This document shows, piece by piece, positions 14,925-22,508 of a DNA stretch of 30,499 bases. Each line of letters opens with the position of its first letter. Position 1 is the first letter of the stretch. The stretch is from assembly GCA_039934475.1 (NCBI GenBank), contig JBDTMC010000027.1, positions 1 to 30,499 of the forward strand, read 5' to 3'. This stretch comes from JBDTMC01 sp039934475 (GTDB lineage: Bacteria > Acidobacteriota > Terriglobia > Bryobacterales > Bryobacteraceae). The notes under the pieces were generated by a model that was given only the letters and a program-made list of their open reading frames with translations, was not told the origin of the DNA and made no database searches. The translations under genes and the position numbers were made by a program.

Positions 14925-16125
14925 GCATTTTAGAGTAGCGCGCTATGCGATTCTGGTACTGGTGTCCTTCTTTTTTCTGCGCTGGCAAAGCGTCGTGGAC
15001 TTCGCAGTCCTGGCTGTGGCGTTCTATTTTCTCTTGCTGTGGGCGCGCCAGACCCGCGCGTTGCGGTTGGCACTGGCGATTGTCTCGCTGCATGGCCTGT
15101 CGCTGGTGGCGCGTCAGTTTGAACTCGTGATCACGGGCTGGGTGCTGGAGGGAGTCAGCATCGGCGGTATCGCGCTGCTGCTGATCCTATTCCAAGGTGA
15201 GATCCGTCATGCGCTGCTTCATTTGGACGATGTGCTGCGACTGGGGCTGGTTCCGCGGAGTAAGCCGCAGATCTTTCAGCCACTGGCGGAGGCGGCATTC
15301 TATATGGCCGCGAGGAGGGTAGGCGCCCTGATGGTGCTGCCGCGACGGAACTCCATCCAGGAGATGCTGAAGGGCGGGTTGTACTACGGCGCCGAAGTCT
15401 CAAAGCCGGTGATCGAATCGGTATTTGAGAAGAACTCTCCACTGCACGACGGAGCGGCAATCATTGAGGGGAAACTGATTACGCGCGTCGGCGTGGTACT
15501 TCCGTTGACAGAGCGCGAAGACGTACCCGATGAATACGGCACGCGGCACCGCGCGGCGATGGGCCTGGCCGAGCACAGCGACGCGCTGGTGATTGTGGTC
15601 TCTGAGGAGCGAGGTGTCGTGTCGCTGGCGAACGGGCGCGACCTCCGGACCATCGACAATCCGCAACAACTGGTGAACTCCCTGATACAGGCGCAATCTG
15701 TGCAGCGCTACAGTTTGTCAACGAGGTTGAAGCAACTGCTGGTGACTAACCTCAACTACCGGCTTGCGGCGGCGGGGCTGGCGGCCTTCCTCTGGGGCGC
15801 CTCGATGTTGAGCACGCGGACAACGGTGAGAACCGTGAGCGTTCCGGTGGAGTTTCGCAACGTGCCGAGAGGCATGGAACTCTACGATCCTTCGGCATCG
15901 CGGGTTGACGTGCAGTTGCGCGCTAGTCCGTGGCTGATGGATTCGCTGAGCCCGAGTTCGATTGTTGCCCGTTTCGATATGACCGGCGCGCAGGAAGGGG
16001 CGCATCAGTTGCATGTCTCCTCGCAGACACTGAACATCCCGCCGAGCGTGATTGTGGAGCATGTCTATCCGGATTTCGTGACGGTCCGCGTGGCGAAGAG
16101 GGTGCAGGCGCGTCCCGCCAGTTGA
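14923..16125 (+). CDS. cdaA: Diadenylate cyclase (CdaA) fused to a YbbR/CdaR domain
   Basis: A 400-residue membrane protein that makes c-di-AMP from two ATP. Residues 1-90 hold about three to four membrane helices (WQSVVDFAVLAVAFYFLLLW, then ITGWVLEGVSIGGIALLLIL). The DAC domain spans about 95-250, with SPLHDGAAII (DGA at 176-178) and YGTRHRAAMGLAEHSDA (RHR at 208-210), the two catalytic signatures. Another membrane helix follows at about 279-297, then an extracytoplasmic YbbR-like domain at about 300-392 (VPVEFRNVPRGMEL, HVYPDFVTVRV). In Firmicutes CdaA and its regulator CdaR (YbbR) are separate proteins. The start is taken at 14923 (MHFRV); a GTG at 14887 would add 12 residues. No separate leader exists, because the divergent transporter gene starts on the same bases. 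Confidence 0.9.
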   Translation: MHFRVARYAILVLVSFFFLRWQSVVDFAVLAVAFYFLLLWARQTRALRLALAIVSLHGLSLVARQFELVITGWVLEGVSIGGIALLLILFQGEIRHALLHLDDVLRLGLVPRSKPQIFQPLAEAAFYMAARRVGALMVLPRRNSIQEMLKGGLYYGAEVSKPVIESVFEKNSPLHDGAAIIEGKLITRVGVVLPLTEREDVPDEYGTRHRAAMGLAEHSDALVIVVSEERGVVSLANGRDLRTIDNPQQLVNSLIQAQSVQRYSLSTRLKQLLVTNLNYRLAAAGLAAFLWGASMLSTRTTVRTVSVPVEFRNVPRGMELYDPSASRVDVQLRASPWLMDSLSPSSIVARFDMTGAQEGAHQLHVSSQTLNIPPSVIVEHVYPDFVTVRVAKRVQARPAS

Positions 16126-16145
16126 TCGCCCCTTAAGATGGAAGG

Positions 16146-17375
16146 ATGGCACTTTTATCGGGGTCGCGGGTCCTGCATATCGACATCACAGGCCACGACC
16201 GTTCCGGGGTAACGCACTCGCTGACTTCCATCCTGGCGCAATCGGGCGCGCGCATCCTGGATATTGGGCAGGCGGTGATTCATGACGCGCTGGCGCTGGG
16301 CATGCTGGTTGAATTCACGGACGAAATGAAGTCGAGCGCGGTGCTGACAGAGCTGCTTTTGAAGGCCCATCAGATGGGGATTCAGATCCGGTTCAATGCC
16401 ATCTCAGGAGAGGAGTATGAGGCGTGGGTGTCGAGCCAGACCAAGAGGCGCTTTCTGGTGACCGTTCTGGCGCCGGAGATCACGGCAAGCCACCTGGCGG
16501 ACGTCAGTGGCATTCTGGCGCGGGCCAAGTTGAACATCGAACGGATTGACCGGCTCTCAGGGCGAACACCATTGTCTCCGGGAGACGGACCGCGCCGGGT
16601 TAGCGTAGAGCTTTCGGTTTCCGGTGAAGCTACCGATGAAGATACCGTCCGCGCGGAGTTACTGGAACTGACCGCGCAGTACGACATCGACATCGCCTTC
16701 CAACATGACAATGTGTACCGACGGAACCGGCGGCTGGTGGCGTTCGATATGGACAGCACCTTGATTCAAGCCGAGGTAATTGACGAACTGGCGAAGCTGG
16801 CGGGAGTGGGCGAGCAGGTGGCGGCAATCACGGAAGCGGCAATGCGTGGTGAGTTGGATTTTCAGGCGAGCTTCCGGCAAAGGGTGTCCCTATTGAAGGG
16901 GCTGCCGGAAGCGGCCTTGGCGCAGGTAGTGGATTCGGTGCAACTTATGGACGGCGCGGAACGGTTGACGGGGACTCTGCGGCGGCTCGGTTATAAGACG
17001 GCGATCCTGTCGGGCGGCTTCACCTTTGTGGGACGCGAGTTACAACGGCGCTTGGGCATCGATTACCTGCACGCCAATGAGTTGGATATTCGCGATGGCA
17101 TAGTGACGGGCGAGGTGAAGGGGGAAATTGTGGACGGCGCTCGGAAGGCGGCGCTGTTGACGGCGATTGCGGCGAAGGAAAACCTGAGCATGGAGCAGGT
17201 GATCGCGGTCGGCGATGGGGCGAACGACTTGCCGATGCTGCGGCTGGCGGGCTTGGGGATCGCATTCCGCGCCAAACCGTTAGTGCGGCGAAGTGCTCGG
17301 CAGGCGATCTCGACCATGGGTCTTGATGGCATTCTGTTCCTGCTGGGCGTGCGGGATCGCGAGGCACTCGCCTAA
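16146..17375 (+). CDS. serB: Phosphoserine phosphatase with tandem ACT domains
   Basis: A 409-residue enzyme that performs the last step of serine synthesis, phosphoserine to serine. Two ACT domains (about residues 8-85 and 102-180) precede the HAD phosphatase domain. The HAD motifs are visible: FDMDSTLIQAEVID (Asp201 and Asp203; motif I), ILSGGFTFVGRELQRR (motif II) and VGDGANDLPML (motif III). The double-ACT form resembles the mycobacterial and actinobacterial SerB2-type proteins, in which ACT domains bind serine for feedback control; the same is inferred here. It follows the cyclase gene by 20 bp on the same strand and is probably cotranscribed. Confidence 0.95.
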   Translation: MALLSGSRVLHIDITGHDRSGVTHSLTSILAQSGARILDIGQAVIHDALALGMLVEFTDEMKSSAVLTELLLKAHQMGIQIRFNAISGEEYEAWVSSQTKRRFLVTVLAPEITASHLADVSGILARAKLNIERIDRLSGRTPLSPGDGPRRVSVELSVSGEATDEDTVRAELLELTAQYDIDIAFQHDNVYRRNRRLVAFDMDSTLIQAEVIDELAKLAGVGEQVAAITEAAMRGELDFQASFRQRVSLLKGLPEAALAQVVDSVQLMDGAERLTGTLRRLGYKTAILSGGFTFVGRELQRRLGIDYLHANELDIRDGIVTGEVKGEIVDGARKAALLTAIAAKENLSMEQVIAVGDGANDLPMLRLAGLGIAFRAKPLVRRSARQAISTMGLDGILFLLGVRDREALA

Positions 17376-17403
17376 GTTGAGCCAGTGTGAGATCATTTGT
17401 CGC

Positions 17404-17937
17404 ATGACCTCTCAAACAATTCTGGGTGTTACATTTGTTTCGGTTCTGTCGCTGACTGCGGCATTTGCGCAGGCTCCGGCGAACCCGATGAGCATGGGAC
17501 AAAAGGTGTTCTACGGCAGCGTGAAGAACAACATCGTTAAGGCCGCGGAGAAGATGCCGGAGGAGAATTACTCCTTTAAGCCTAGTGACGATGTGCGAAG
17601 CTTCGGACAGTTGGTAGGCCATGTCGCCGATGCGCAGTATCTGTTCTGCGCGCCTGTGCTGGGCGAGAAGAATCCGATGCTCGGCATTGAGAAGAGCAAG
17701 ACTTCCAAGGCGGATCTGGTGGCGGCGCTGAAAGATGCGGTGGCCTTCTGCGATAAGGCTTATGACGGCCTGACCGACGAACAAGCAGCGCAGGTTGTGA
17801 AGGCTCTGGGCCGCGACATGGCAAAGATCACGGTGCTTACTATTAACACGGCACACAGCGACGAGCACTACGGCAACATGGTTACCTATCTTCGCATCAA
17901 GGGCATTGTGCCGCCTTCAAGCGAGGCACGTAAGTAA
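17404..17937 (+). CDS. Exported DinB-like protein
   Basis: A 177-residue protein of the DinB/YfiT four-helix family. A signal peptide (MTSQTILGVTFVSVLSLTAA, cut near FAQA) directs it out of the cytoplasm. Three His in family positions could bind one metal: His73 in VGHVADAQ and the pair in HSDEHYGN (about 151 and 155). The frame runs upstream into serB, but the ATG at 17404 starts the signal peptide. Secreted DinB homologues recur in acidobacteria as far as I recall; the reaction is unknown, and thiol-transferase or hydrolase roles are known for cytoplasmic relatives. Its TAA is immediately followed by the GTG of msrA. Confidence 0.85.
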   Translation: MTSQTILGVTFVSVLSLTAAFAQAPANPMSMGQKVFYGSVKNNIVKAAEKMPEENYSFKPSDDVRSFGQLVGHVADAQYLFCAPVLGEKNPMLGIEKSKTSKADLVAALKDAVAFCDKAYDGLTDEQAAQVVKALGRDMAKITVLTINTAHSDEHYGNMVTYLRIKGIVPPSSEARK

Positions 17938-18588
17938 GTGGCGGAACTTAGAACGGTATTCACGGCGGCGCTGCTGAGCGCTGCCGTGGCCTGCGCGGGT
18001 GGTGTGCGATTACCTGCGCCGGCCTTAGATGCGGCGCCTGCTACAGGTACGCAAACGGTCGTGCTGGCGGGCGGCTGTTTCTGGTGTACTGAGGCTGTCT
18101 TTGAAGAGTTGAAAGGCGTGACAGGCGTGGTCAGCGGCTATGCCGGAGGCAAGGCCGCCGATGCCCATTATGAGATGGTGAGTAGCGGCGCCACCGGGCA
18201 CGCGGAATCGATTCAGATCACGTTCCGGCCTGCGGATATCAGTTATGGCAAGATCCTGCAAGTGTTTTTCAGCGTCGCGCACGACCCCACGTCATTAGAC
18301 CGGCAGGGACCGGATTGGGGCAAGCAATACCGGTCAGCGATTTTCTATCAGGGTGAGGAACAGAAGAAAGTTGCCGAGGCGTATATCCGCCAATTGACCG
18401 AGGCGAAGGTATTGCCGAAGGCGATTGTGACTCAGGTGGTGCCGCTGAACGGCTTCTATCCGGCGGAGGCGTATCACCAGGATTTCGTCAAGAACAACCC
18501 CGACCATCCCTATGTTGTCGTTAACGCTCGTCCAAAGCTGGCGAAACTGCACCACGAGTTTCCGGAGTTGCTCAAGAAGGGCAAGTGA
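17938..18588 (+). CDS. msrA: Exported peptide-methionine (S)-S-oxide reductase
   Basis: A 216-residue MsrA that reduces methionine-S-sulfoxide in proteins. The active-site motif GGCFWCTE lies at residues 45-52 (Cys47 catalytic, Cys50 nearby). HDPTSLDRQGPDWGKQYRS and PAEAYHQDF are conserved MsrA segments. No further Cys lies in the C-terminal tail, so resolution may use Cys50 or an external thiol. The N-terminus (LRTVFTAALLSAAVACAGG) looks like a signal peptide, possibly a lipoprotein (AVAC), so the enzyme would repair periplasmic proteins. The start is GTG directly after the DinB stop, with no gap, implying coupled expression. Confidence 0.93.
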   Translation: MAELRTVFTAALLSAAVACAGGVRLPAPALDAAPATGTQTVVLAGGCFWCTEAVFEELKGVTGVVSGYAGGKAADAHYEMVSSGATGHAESIQITFRPADISYGKILQVFFSVAHDPTSLDRQGPDWGKQYRSAIFYQGEEQKKVAEAYIRQLTEAKVLPKAIVTQVVPLNGFYPAEAYHQDFVKNNPDHPYVVVNARPKLAKLHHEFPELLKKGK

Positions 18589-18648
18589 GCCGACCTAGTC
18601 TCAATTTTGTGACGCGTCTTGCTGACGTTCGTGTAATCTCACCGGCAG

Positions 18649-19440
18649 ATGGTCCTGCGTAATCTCGATCTCGATACCCTGCGGACCCTCGTCACGACAC
18701 ATGATGTTGGTGGTTTCGCGCAGGCGGCAGAGCGCCTGGGGCGAACACCATCTGCCATTAGTCTGCAGATGGAGCGCCTGCAACAGGAACTGGCAACACC
18801 GCTCTTTCGCAAGCACGGCCGGGTCCTCAAGCTGACGGAGGCCGGACACACAGCGCTCGGATACGCTCGCCGCATGCTTGCCCTGAACGACGAGTTGCTG
18901 CAAACCATGCAAGGCGTGACATTGTCTGGGACCGCTCGCGTCGGTGCTCCGCAGGATTTCGCATCTCTGCTGCCTGATGTCTTGCGGCAGTTCACCGCGA
19001 TCTATCCGCGCACGCAGGTAGAACTTCGTGTTGAAGGAAACGGCGCACTGATCGAAGCCCTGGACAAAGGGCAGCTTGACCTTGCCCTTACAATCGGTTT
19101 CGCGGACCGGAAGGACGCGCTGCTGCTCGGCGAACTCCCTGTGCTCTGGATATCCAGCCGGGCCTTCCGCATGCAGGACGCTTCACTTCCGCTTGCTGTA
19201 CTCGGCCCGCAATGCGCTTTCCGCAAGGCGGCGATCCAACAGCTGGAAGCCGCCGGCATCCCGTACCGTATCGCGGCCACCAGCCCAAGTCTGGATGGCC
19301 TATGGGCGGCGCTGCAGGCGGGGCTTGGCATTACCGCGCGCACCGCCATGCAACTACCAACGGCTCTGGTGGCGAATCGATCAGTGCATCGCCTTCCTGT
19401 CCTGCCCGCATTCCCCGTTGTACTGCACCGCGGCCAGTAG
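18649..19440 (+). CDS. LysR-family regulator, truncated by an in-frame amber codon
   Basis: A 263-residue LysR-type transcription factor. The winged HTH is at about residues 4-62 (GGFAQAAERLGRTPSAISLQ, then LFRKHGRVLKLTEAG). The effector domain begins at about 93 (GTARVGAPQDF). The frame closes with TAG at 19438-19440 after LPAFPVVLHRGQ. It then stays open without a shift for 36 more codons that read like a normal LysR end (PALDALHSLLSTA), to a TGA at 19549-19551. Read through, the protein would be 300 residues, the usual size. So it looks like a recent nonsense mutation removing the end of the effector domain. DNA binding may remain. The target is unknown; no divergent partner gene is present. 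Confidence 0.85.
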   Translation: MVLRNLDLDTLRTLVTTHDVGGFAQAAERLGRTPSAISLQMERLQQELATPLFRKHGRVLKLTEAGHTALGYARRMLALNDELLQTMQGVTLSGTARVGAPQDFASLLPDVLRQFTAIYPRTQVELRVEGNGALIEALDKGQLDLALTIGFADRKDALLLGELPVLWISSRAFRMQDASLPLAVLGPQCAFRKAAIQQLEAAGIPYRIAATSPSLDGLWAALQAGLGITARTAMQLPTALVANRSVHRLPVLPAFPVVLHRGQ

Positions 19441-19551
19441 ACCACTACACCCGCGCTCGACGCTTTGCATTCTCTACTTAGTACGGCCACACAGAGCGCG
19501 CTTGCCGAACTCACACATCCGCAGCGCTCGCGCATCTTGCGGAAAGCGTGA
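19441..19551 (+). other. Stranded C-terminal codons of the LysR gene
   Basis: In the same frame as the LysR gene, just after its TAG, these bases encode TTTPALDALHSLLSTATQSA and 16 further residues before a TGA. The composition (hydrophobic heptads, Ala-rich helix) is that of a LysR C-terminal helix. There is no start codon, so it is not translated unless the amber codon is read through. Confidence 0.7.
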
Positions 19552-19619
19552 GCGCCGCTCATTCCATCAATAAAAAGAATCAAATTGTGCGGCGGTTACG
19601 GAATTGGTACGGTGCACTC

Positions 19620-20120
19620 ATGACGGTCCGCATCCTTCTACTCCTCGTAACCATGACATTGGCGGCTTCCTCCGCGGAATCCGAAGCGAGTACATCTAAT
19701 CCGTTTGTCGGCCATTGGAAGCTGGTCGCTGCGGACAAGATATTGCCAGACGGCGCTCGGGTCGCCGACTATGGAGCACAACCGCACGGTATGGCAATCT
19801 TCACTGCCGATGGGTACTACATGATCGAAGTCTTTCGCGATGTCCGCGTGAAATTCTCTGGCAATGACCGCGCCAAGGGCACACTCGAGGAGTACAAAGA
19901 TGCGGCCCTGAGCGCTAGCTGCCTGTTCGGCACCTATACCGTGGACCCTGCAACGAGCAGGGTCACGATGAAGATCGATCGATCAACCTTTCCAAATAAT
20001 GACGACACCACTCAAGTGCGCGCGTACGAACTGAAGGGCGACATTCTCAGCTGGAGAGTTCCTGCCCGGCCCGACGGTTCCATCCCGATTACGGTGATGC
20101 GCCGGATTTCTGTTCCTTAG
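19620..20120 (+). CDS. Secreted lipocalin-like protein
   Basis: A 166-residue protein with a signal peptide (MTVRILLLLVTMTLAASSAE). The mature part shows the pattern of the lipocalin-like family (Pfam Lipocalin_5): FVGHWKLVAADKILPDG, GAQPHGMAIFTADGYYMIEV, then SCLFGTYTVD and YELKGDILSWR. These are the turns and strands of a small barrel. A longer frame opens at 19548, but the ATG at 19620 begins the signal peptide. No strong ribosome binding site is seen. Its last 50 codons recur as a fragment at 6221-6373. It converges on the sugar-binding-protein gene across the hairpin at 20150-20180. Its ligand is unknown. Confidence 0.82.
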   Translation: MTVRILLLLVTMTLAASSAESEASTSNPFVGHWKLVAADKILPDGARVADYGAQPHGMAIFTADGYYMIEVFRDVRVKFSGNDRAKGTLEEYKDAALSASCLFGTYTVDPATSRVTMKIDRSTFPNNDDTTQVRAYELKGDILSWRVPARPDGSIPITVMRRISVP

Positions 20121-20413
20121 TGGGGGGAGAGGCGAAGCTTTAAGTACGGTTCCTTACGGTCGCGGCTTCCGTGTCGGGAGTAGGGGGAATTTTAGCGGGT
20201 GGGGGCTATAAGTAGGACTTCAGATCGGGGTTTAGCAGTTTCTGGATCGCCGGGTCATTCAGGTTTTCCCGGGTCACTAACACGGGCGGCAAGGCTGTGA
20301 TCTTCACCACCGGCTCGCCTTTGAATTTCCTGACCGCGGTCATGACGGATTCATGGCCCATGCGGAACGGGTCCTGAACTACCAACGAATCGATGCGGCC
20401 GGCTTTGACATCG
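19957..20413. repeat. Intact counterpart of the relic at 6216-6542
   Basis: The lipocalin 3' end, hairpin and sugar-binding-protein 3' end present here are also found, shortened, at 6216-6542 on the same strand. Matching blocks are 19957-20284 and 20392-20413. This copy keeps the two CCGGGTCA repeats, 19 bp apart, whose recombination explains a deletion in the other copy. Confidence 0.85.
20150..20180. repeat. Imperfect intergenic hairpin element, copy 2
   Basis: TTCC-tt-ACGG, loop, CCGT-gtc-GGGA: the same arrangement as at 6402-6432 with a few changes. It sits between two convergent genes (lipocalin-like and sugar-binding protein), where a bidirectional terminator would be useful. No T-run follows on either side, so a REP-like element is an equally good reading. 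Confidence 0.5.
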
Positions 20414-21159
20414 TCCAAGAGGGACGGACTGGAATCGAAACCGACTAACTGAACGGCGCTCTTTCTGCTCATCAAGGCGCGGGCGGCGCCGACTGTGCTC
20501 GATTCATTCGAGGCGAAGAGTGCCTTCAGATTCGGGTGGGCGGTGAGCATGTTTTCGGCGACTTCGAGGGACTTGGCGAAATCGGCCAGGCCGAAGCGTT
20601 TATCGACGATGGTCATGCGGGGGAAGTCCTGACGGATGCCGTCCTCAAAGCCTCCTTCGCGAAGCAGTGTGGAACCGCCGCCGGGGCGAACGGCGACAAC
20701 GGCAACTTCGCCCTGGCCATGAAGGATTTCGCCCATTCGCTTTGCGGCAAGGCGGCCGGCCTGATAGTTGTCGGTGGCGACGCGGGCTGTGTACAGTTCG
20801 GTGTCGATGGCGGAGTCGAAGATAATGACCGGGATGTTTTCGCGAGCTGCCCGTTCGACGGCGCTGACCATCGCTTTGCGGTCGATGGGGGAGACGGCGA
20901 TGGCATCCACGCGGCGATTGATCATGGCATCGATGATCTGGAGTTGGCCGTTGTAGTCGGTCTCAGACGCTGGTCCGTTCCAGATAATCTCAACACCGGT
21001 CTCGCGCGCCGCGGCCTCTGCTCCGGCATGGATGGATTGCCAAAAAAGGTGCGATAGACCCTGGGGGATCACACCTATGACTTTCTTTCCGGCGCGGCGG
21101 CAGGCGGGGGCGGTGGTGGCAAGCAGCGCCAGCAGGCGCCTCCGGGAGAGCGAGAGCAT
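20206..21159 (-). CDS. Periplasmic sugar-binding protein (RbsB-like)
   Basis: A 317-residue type I periplasmic binding protein (Peripla_BP_4 type). The N-terminus MLSLSRRRLLALLATTAPAC has twin arginines and a possible lipobox Cys20, so it is exported by Tat or as a lipoprotein. Family segments follow: KVIGVIPQGLSHLFWQSIHA, DAIAVSPIDRKAMVSAVERA, IPVIIFDSAID and ALFASNESSTVGAARAL. No ABC ATPase or permease gene is next to it, so it is an orphan binding protein that may share another transporter or feed a sensor. Its last 17 codons have a synonymous-only match in the relic at 6458-6508. Confidence 0.88.
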   Translation of the reverse strand: MLSLSRRRLLALLATTAPACRRAGKKVIGVIPQGLSHLFWQSIHAGAEAAARETGVEIIWNGPASETDYNGQLQIIDAMINRRVDAIAVSPIDRKAMVSAVERAARENIPVIIFDSAIDTELYTARVATDNYQAGRLAAKRMGEILHGQGEVAVVAVRPGGGSTLLREGGFEDGIRQDFPRMTIVDKRFGLADFAKSLEVAENMLTAHPNLKALFASNESSTVGAARALMSRKSAVQLVGFDSSPSLLDDVKAGRIDSLVVQDPFRMGHESVMTAVRKFKGEPVVKITALPPVLVTRENLNDPAIQKLLNPDLKSYL

Positions 21160-21306
21160 TTTCGAAGTATAGCGGGTTGGGGCGGTGTGAGACGCATTGG
21201 CGATAGTGGTGGAATCCCAGATGATGTACCAGGGAGCGGCCGTCAGATTGCCTATCTGGGACGGTCAACGGCCCTTAGTGTAGAATACGAGTCGCGAGGA
21301 GTGGAC

Positions 21307-21525
21307 GTGAGCGAGCATAAACGTGTCATCTCGATCTGGTTCTTCATTGGGGCGTTAATGGCCATTTACGGCGTGTTGATCACGGCCTCGGAGATCTACC
21401 ACTTGTCGGTGCCATATGATCACCCGGTGGTGCTTTCCGAATTGCACGCAGGGCTATGGCTGGGGGTGTTTATGCTTGTGGCCGGCGTGCTTTATTCGAT
21501 CAAATTCCGTCCCGGTAAAGGGTAG
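21307..21525 (+). CDS. Small two-helix membrane protein
   Basis: A 72-residue protein with two hydrophobic helices: VISIWFFIGALMAIYGVLIT (about residues 7-26) and LHAGLWLGVFMLVAGVLYSI (about 47-66). A short loop (SEIYHLSVPYDHPVVLSE) separates them and the tail is basic (KFRPGKG). The frame opens at 21187, but GAGGAG at 21296-21301 lies 5 bases before the GTG at 21307, which gives a clean N-terminus (MSEHKRV). I do not recognise a named family. It stands alone between two minus-strand genes. Confidence 0.72.
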   Translation: MSEHKRVISIWFFIGALMAIYGVLITASEIYHLSVPYDHPVVLSELHAGLWLGVFMLVAGVLYSIKFRPGKG

Positions 21526-21529
21526 GGCT

Positions 21530-22402
21530 TTAGCCGCGGACGCTGGCCGTCGGGATCTTCTTCACGAGGTCGGCTAGTTCGGTGCGGCTTTCGGAGCCGA
21601 TGGTGAAGCAGTCCACGCAATCCAGTGAGAGGGCGAACTGCAAGCTCTCATCCACTTTGTTGCGCAGTTTGCCGGCGCCGAGGATCTTCATGCCGATGAC
21701 GCCCTTGCCGGCGGCCTTCATCTGGCGCAATACGGAAATCACAGTTTGCGGATCGGCGTCCATGGCCACGCCGGCTGGATTGATGCGAGCCAGATCCACC
21801 TGAACCCAGGGAGTCTTGGCGGCCGTCTTCAGCGCTTCCAGGGTGTGACAGGAGACGCCGTGCGTGCGAACGAGTCCCTTTTCGCGCGCTTCGGCGATGT
21901 ATTCCATCGCGCCTTTCTTGCGTTGGTCCCAGTTGCCATCCATCATGCAATGCAGAAGTAGGATGTCGAGATAATCGGTCCCGATTTCGCGGCGGAACCG
22001 GTCGATGTCCGCCTTCGCTTCCTCATAGGTATTGGCATGGGTCTTGGAGAGGATGGTGACCTTTTCGCGCTTCACGCGTTTGAGAGCTTCCTTGAGGTGG
22101 GGATGCGAACCGTACTGATCGGCGGAATCCCAAAACGTCACACCCTGGTCAAAGCCGGACTGGAAGAGGTCAGCGACGCCGCCCACTCCGAGTTTCTTGG
22201 TTTGATTGGAACTGCCGCCGGCGCCGTTGGTGCCGGTACCCATGGCCAACCGGCTGAGTTCTACCTTCATCGGCCCAAGCTGAACGCGGTCATTGGCGCT
22301 TTTCTTGGTGGTTCCCGCGAAGAGGTGGTGCGGGAAGGAACTGAGGGAAACGGCCGCTCCGGCCGAAGTAGCTCCTGTTGTGAGAAATCTACGCCGATTC
22401 AT
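21530..22402 (-). CDS. Tat-exported aldo/keto reductase
   Basis: A 290-residue aldo/keto reductase. A twin-arginine signal (MNRRRFLTTGATSAGAAVSL) opens the protein. The TIM-barrel catalytic tetrad is complete: Asp92 and Tyr97 (WDSADQYG), Lys120 (ILSKTHA) and His151 (DILLLHCM). The frame runs upstream to 22837, but the ATG at 22402, preceded by GGAGGT, starts the Tat signal. An exported AKR needs NADPH or another cofactor carried out by Tat folding; its substrate is unknown. A second AKR with a Tat signal lies at 24547-25710, suggesting related periplasmic chemistry. The C-terminus lacks the ferredoxin part seen in that paralogue. Confidence 0.9.
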   Translation of the reverse strand: MNRRRFLTTGATSAGAAVSLSSFPHHLFAGTTKKSANDRVQLGPMKVELSRLAMGTGTNGAGGSSNQTKKLGVGGVADLFQSGFDQGVTFWDSADQYGSHPHLKEALKRVKREKVTILSKTHANTYEEAKADIDRFRREIGTDYLDILLLHCMMDGNWDQRKKGAMEYIAEAREKGLVRTHGVSCHTLEALKTAAKTPWVQVDLARINPAGVAMDADPQTVISVLRQMKAAGKGVIGMKILGAGKLRNKVDESLQFALSLDCVDCFTIGSESRTELADLVKKIPTASVRG

Positions 22403-22508
22403 GGGACCTCCGGATCTTGACCATAAAGGTATCACAGGGGCTCTCCGACCAGGAGATTCGAAATGTAACATCGCACGGAGGTCTCTGAAGACGATACACT
22501 CCAAGGCT

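Noticed and set aside
17020..17868. A 282-codon open frame on the minus strand
   Set aside because: It is antisense to serB and the DinB-like gene, both of which have clear motifs. The translation has no recognisable domain.
21220..21275. Inverted repeat GGCCGT...ACGGCC as an operator or terminator
   Set aside because: The arms are only 6 bp and the spacing is large; such matches are expected by chance in GC-rich DNA.
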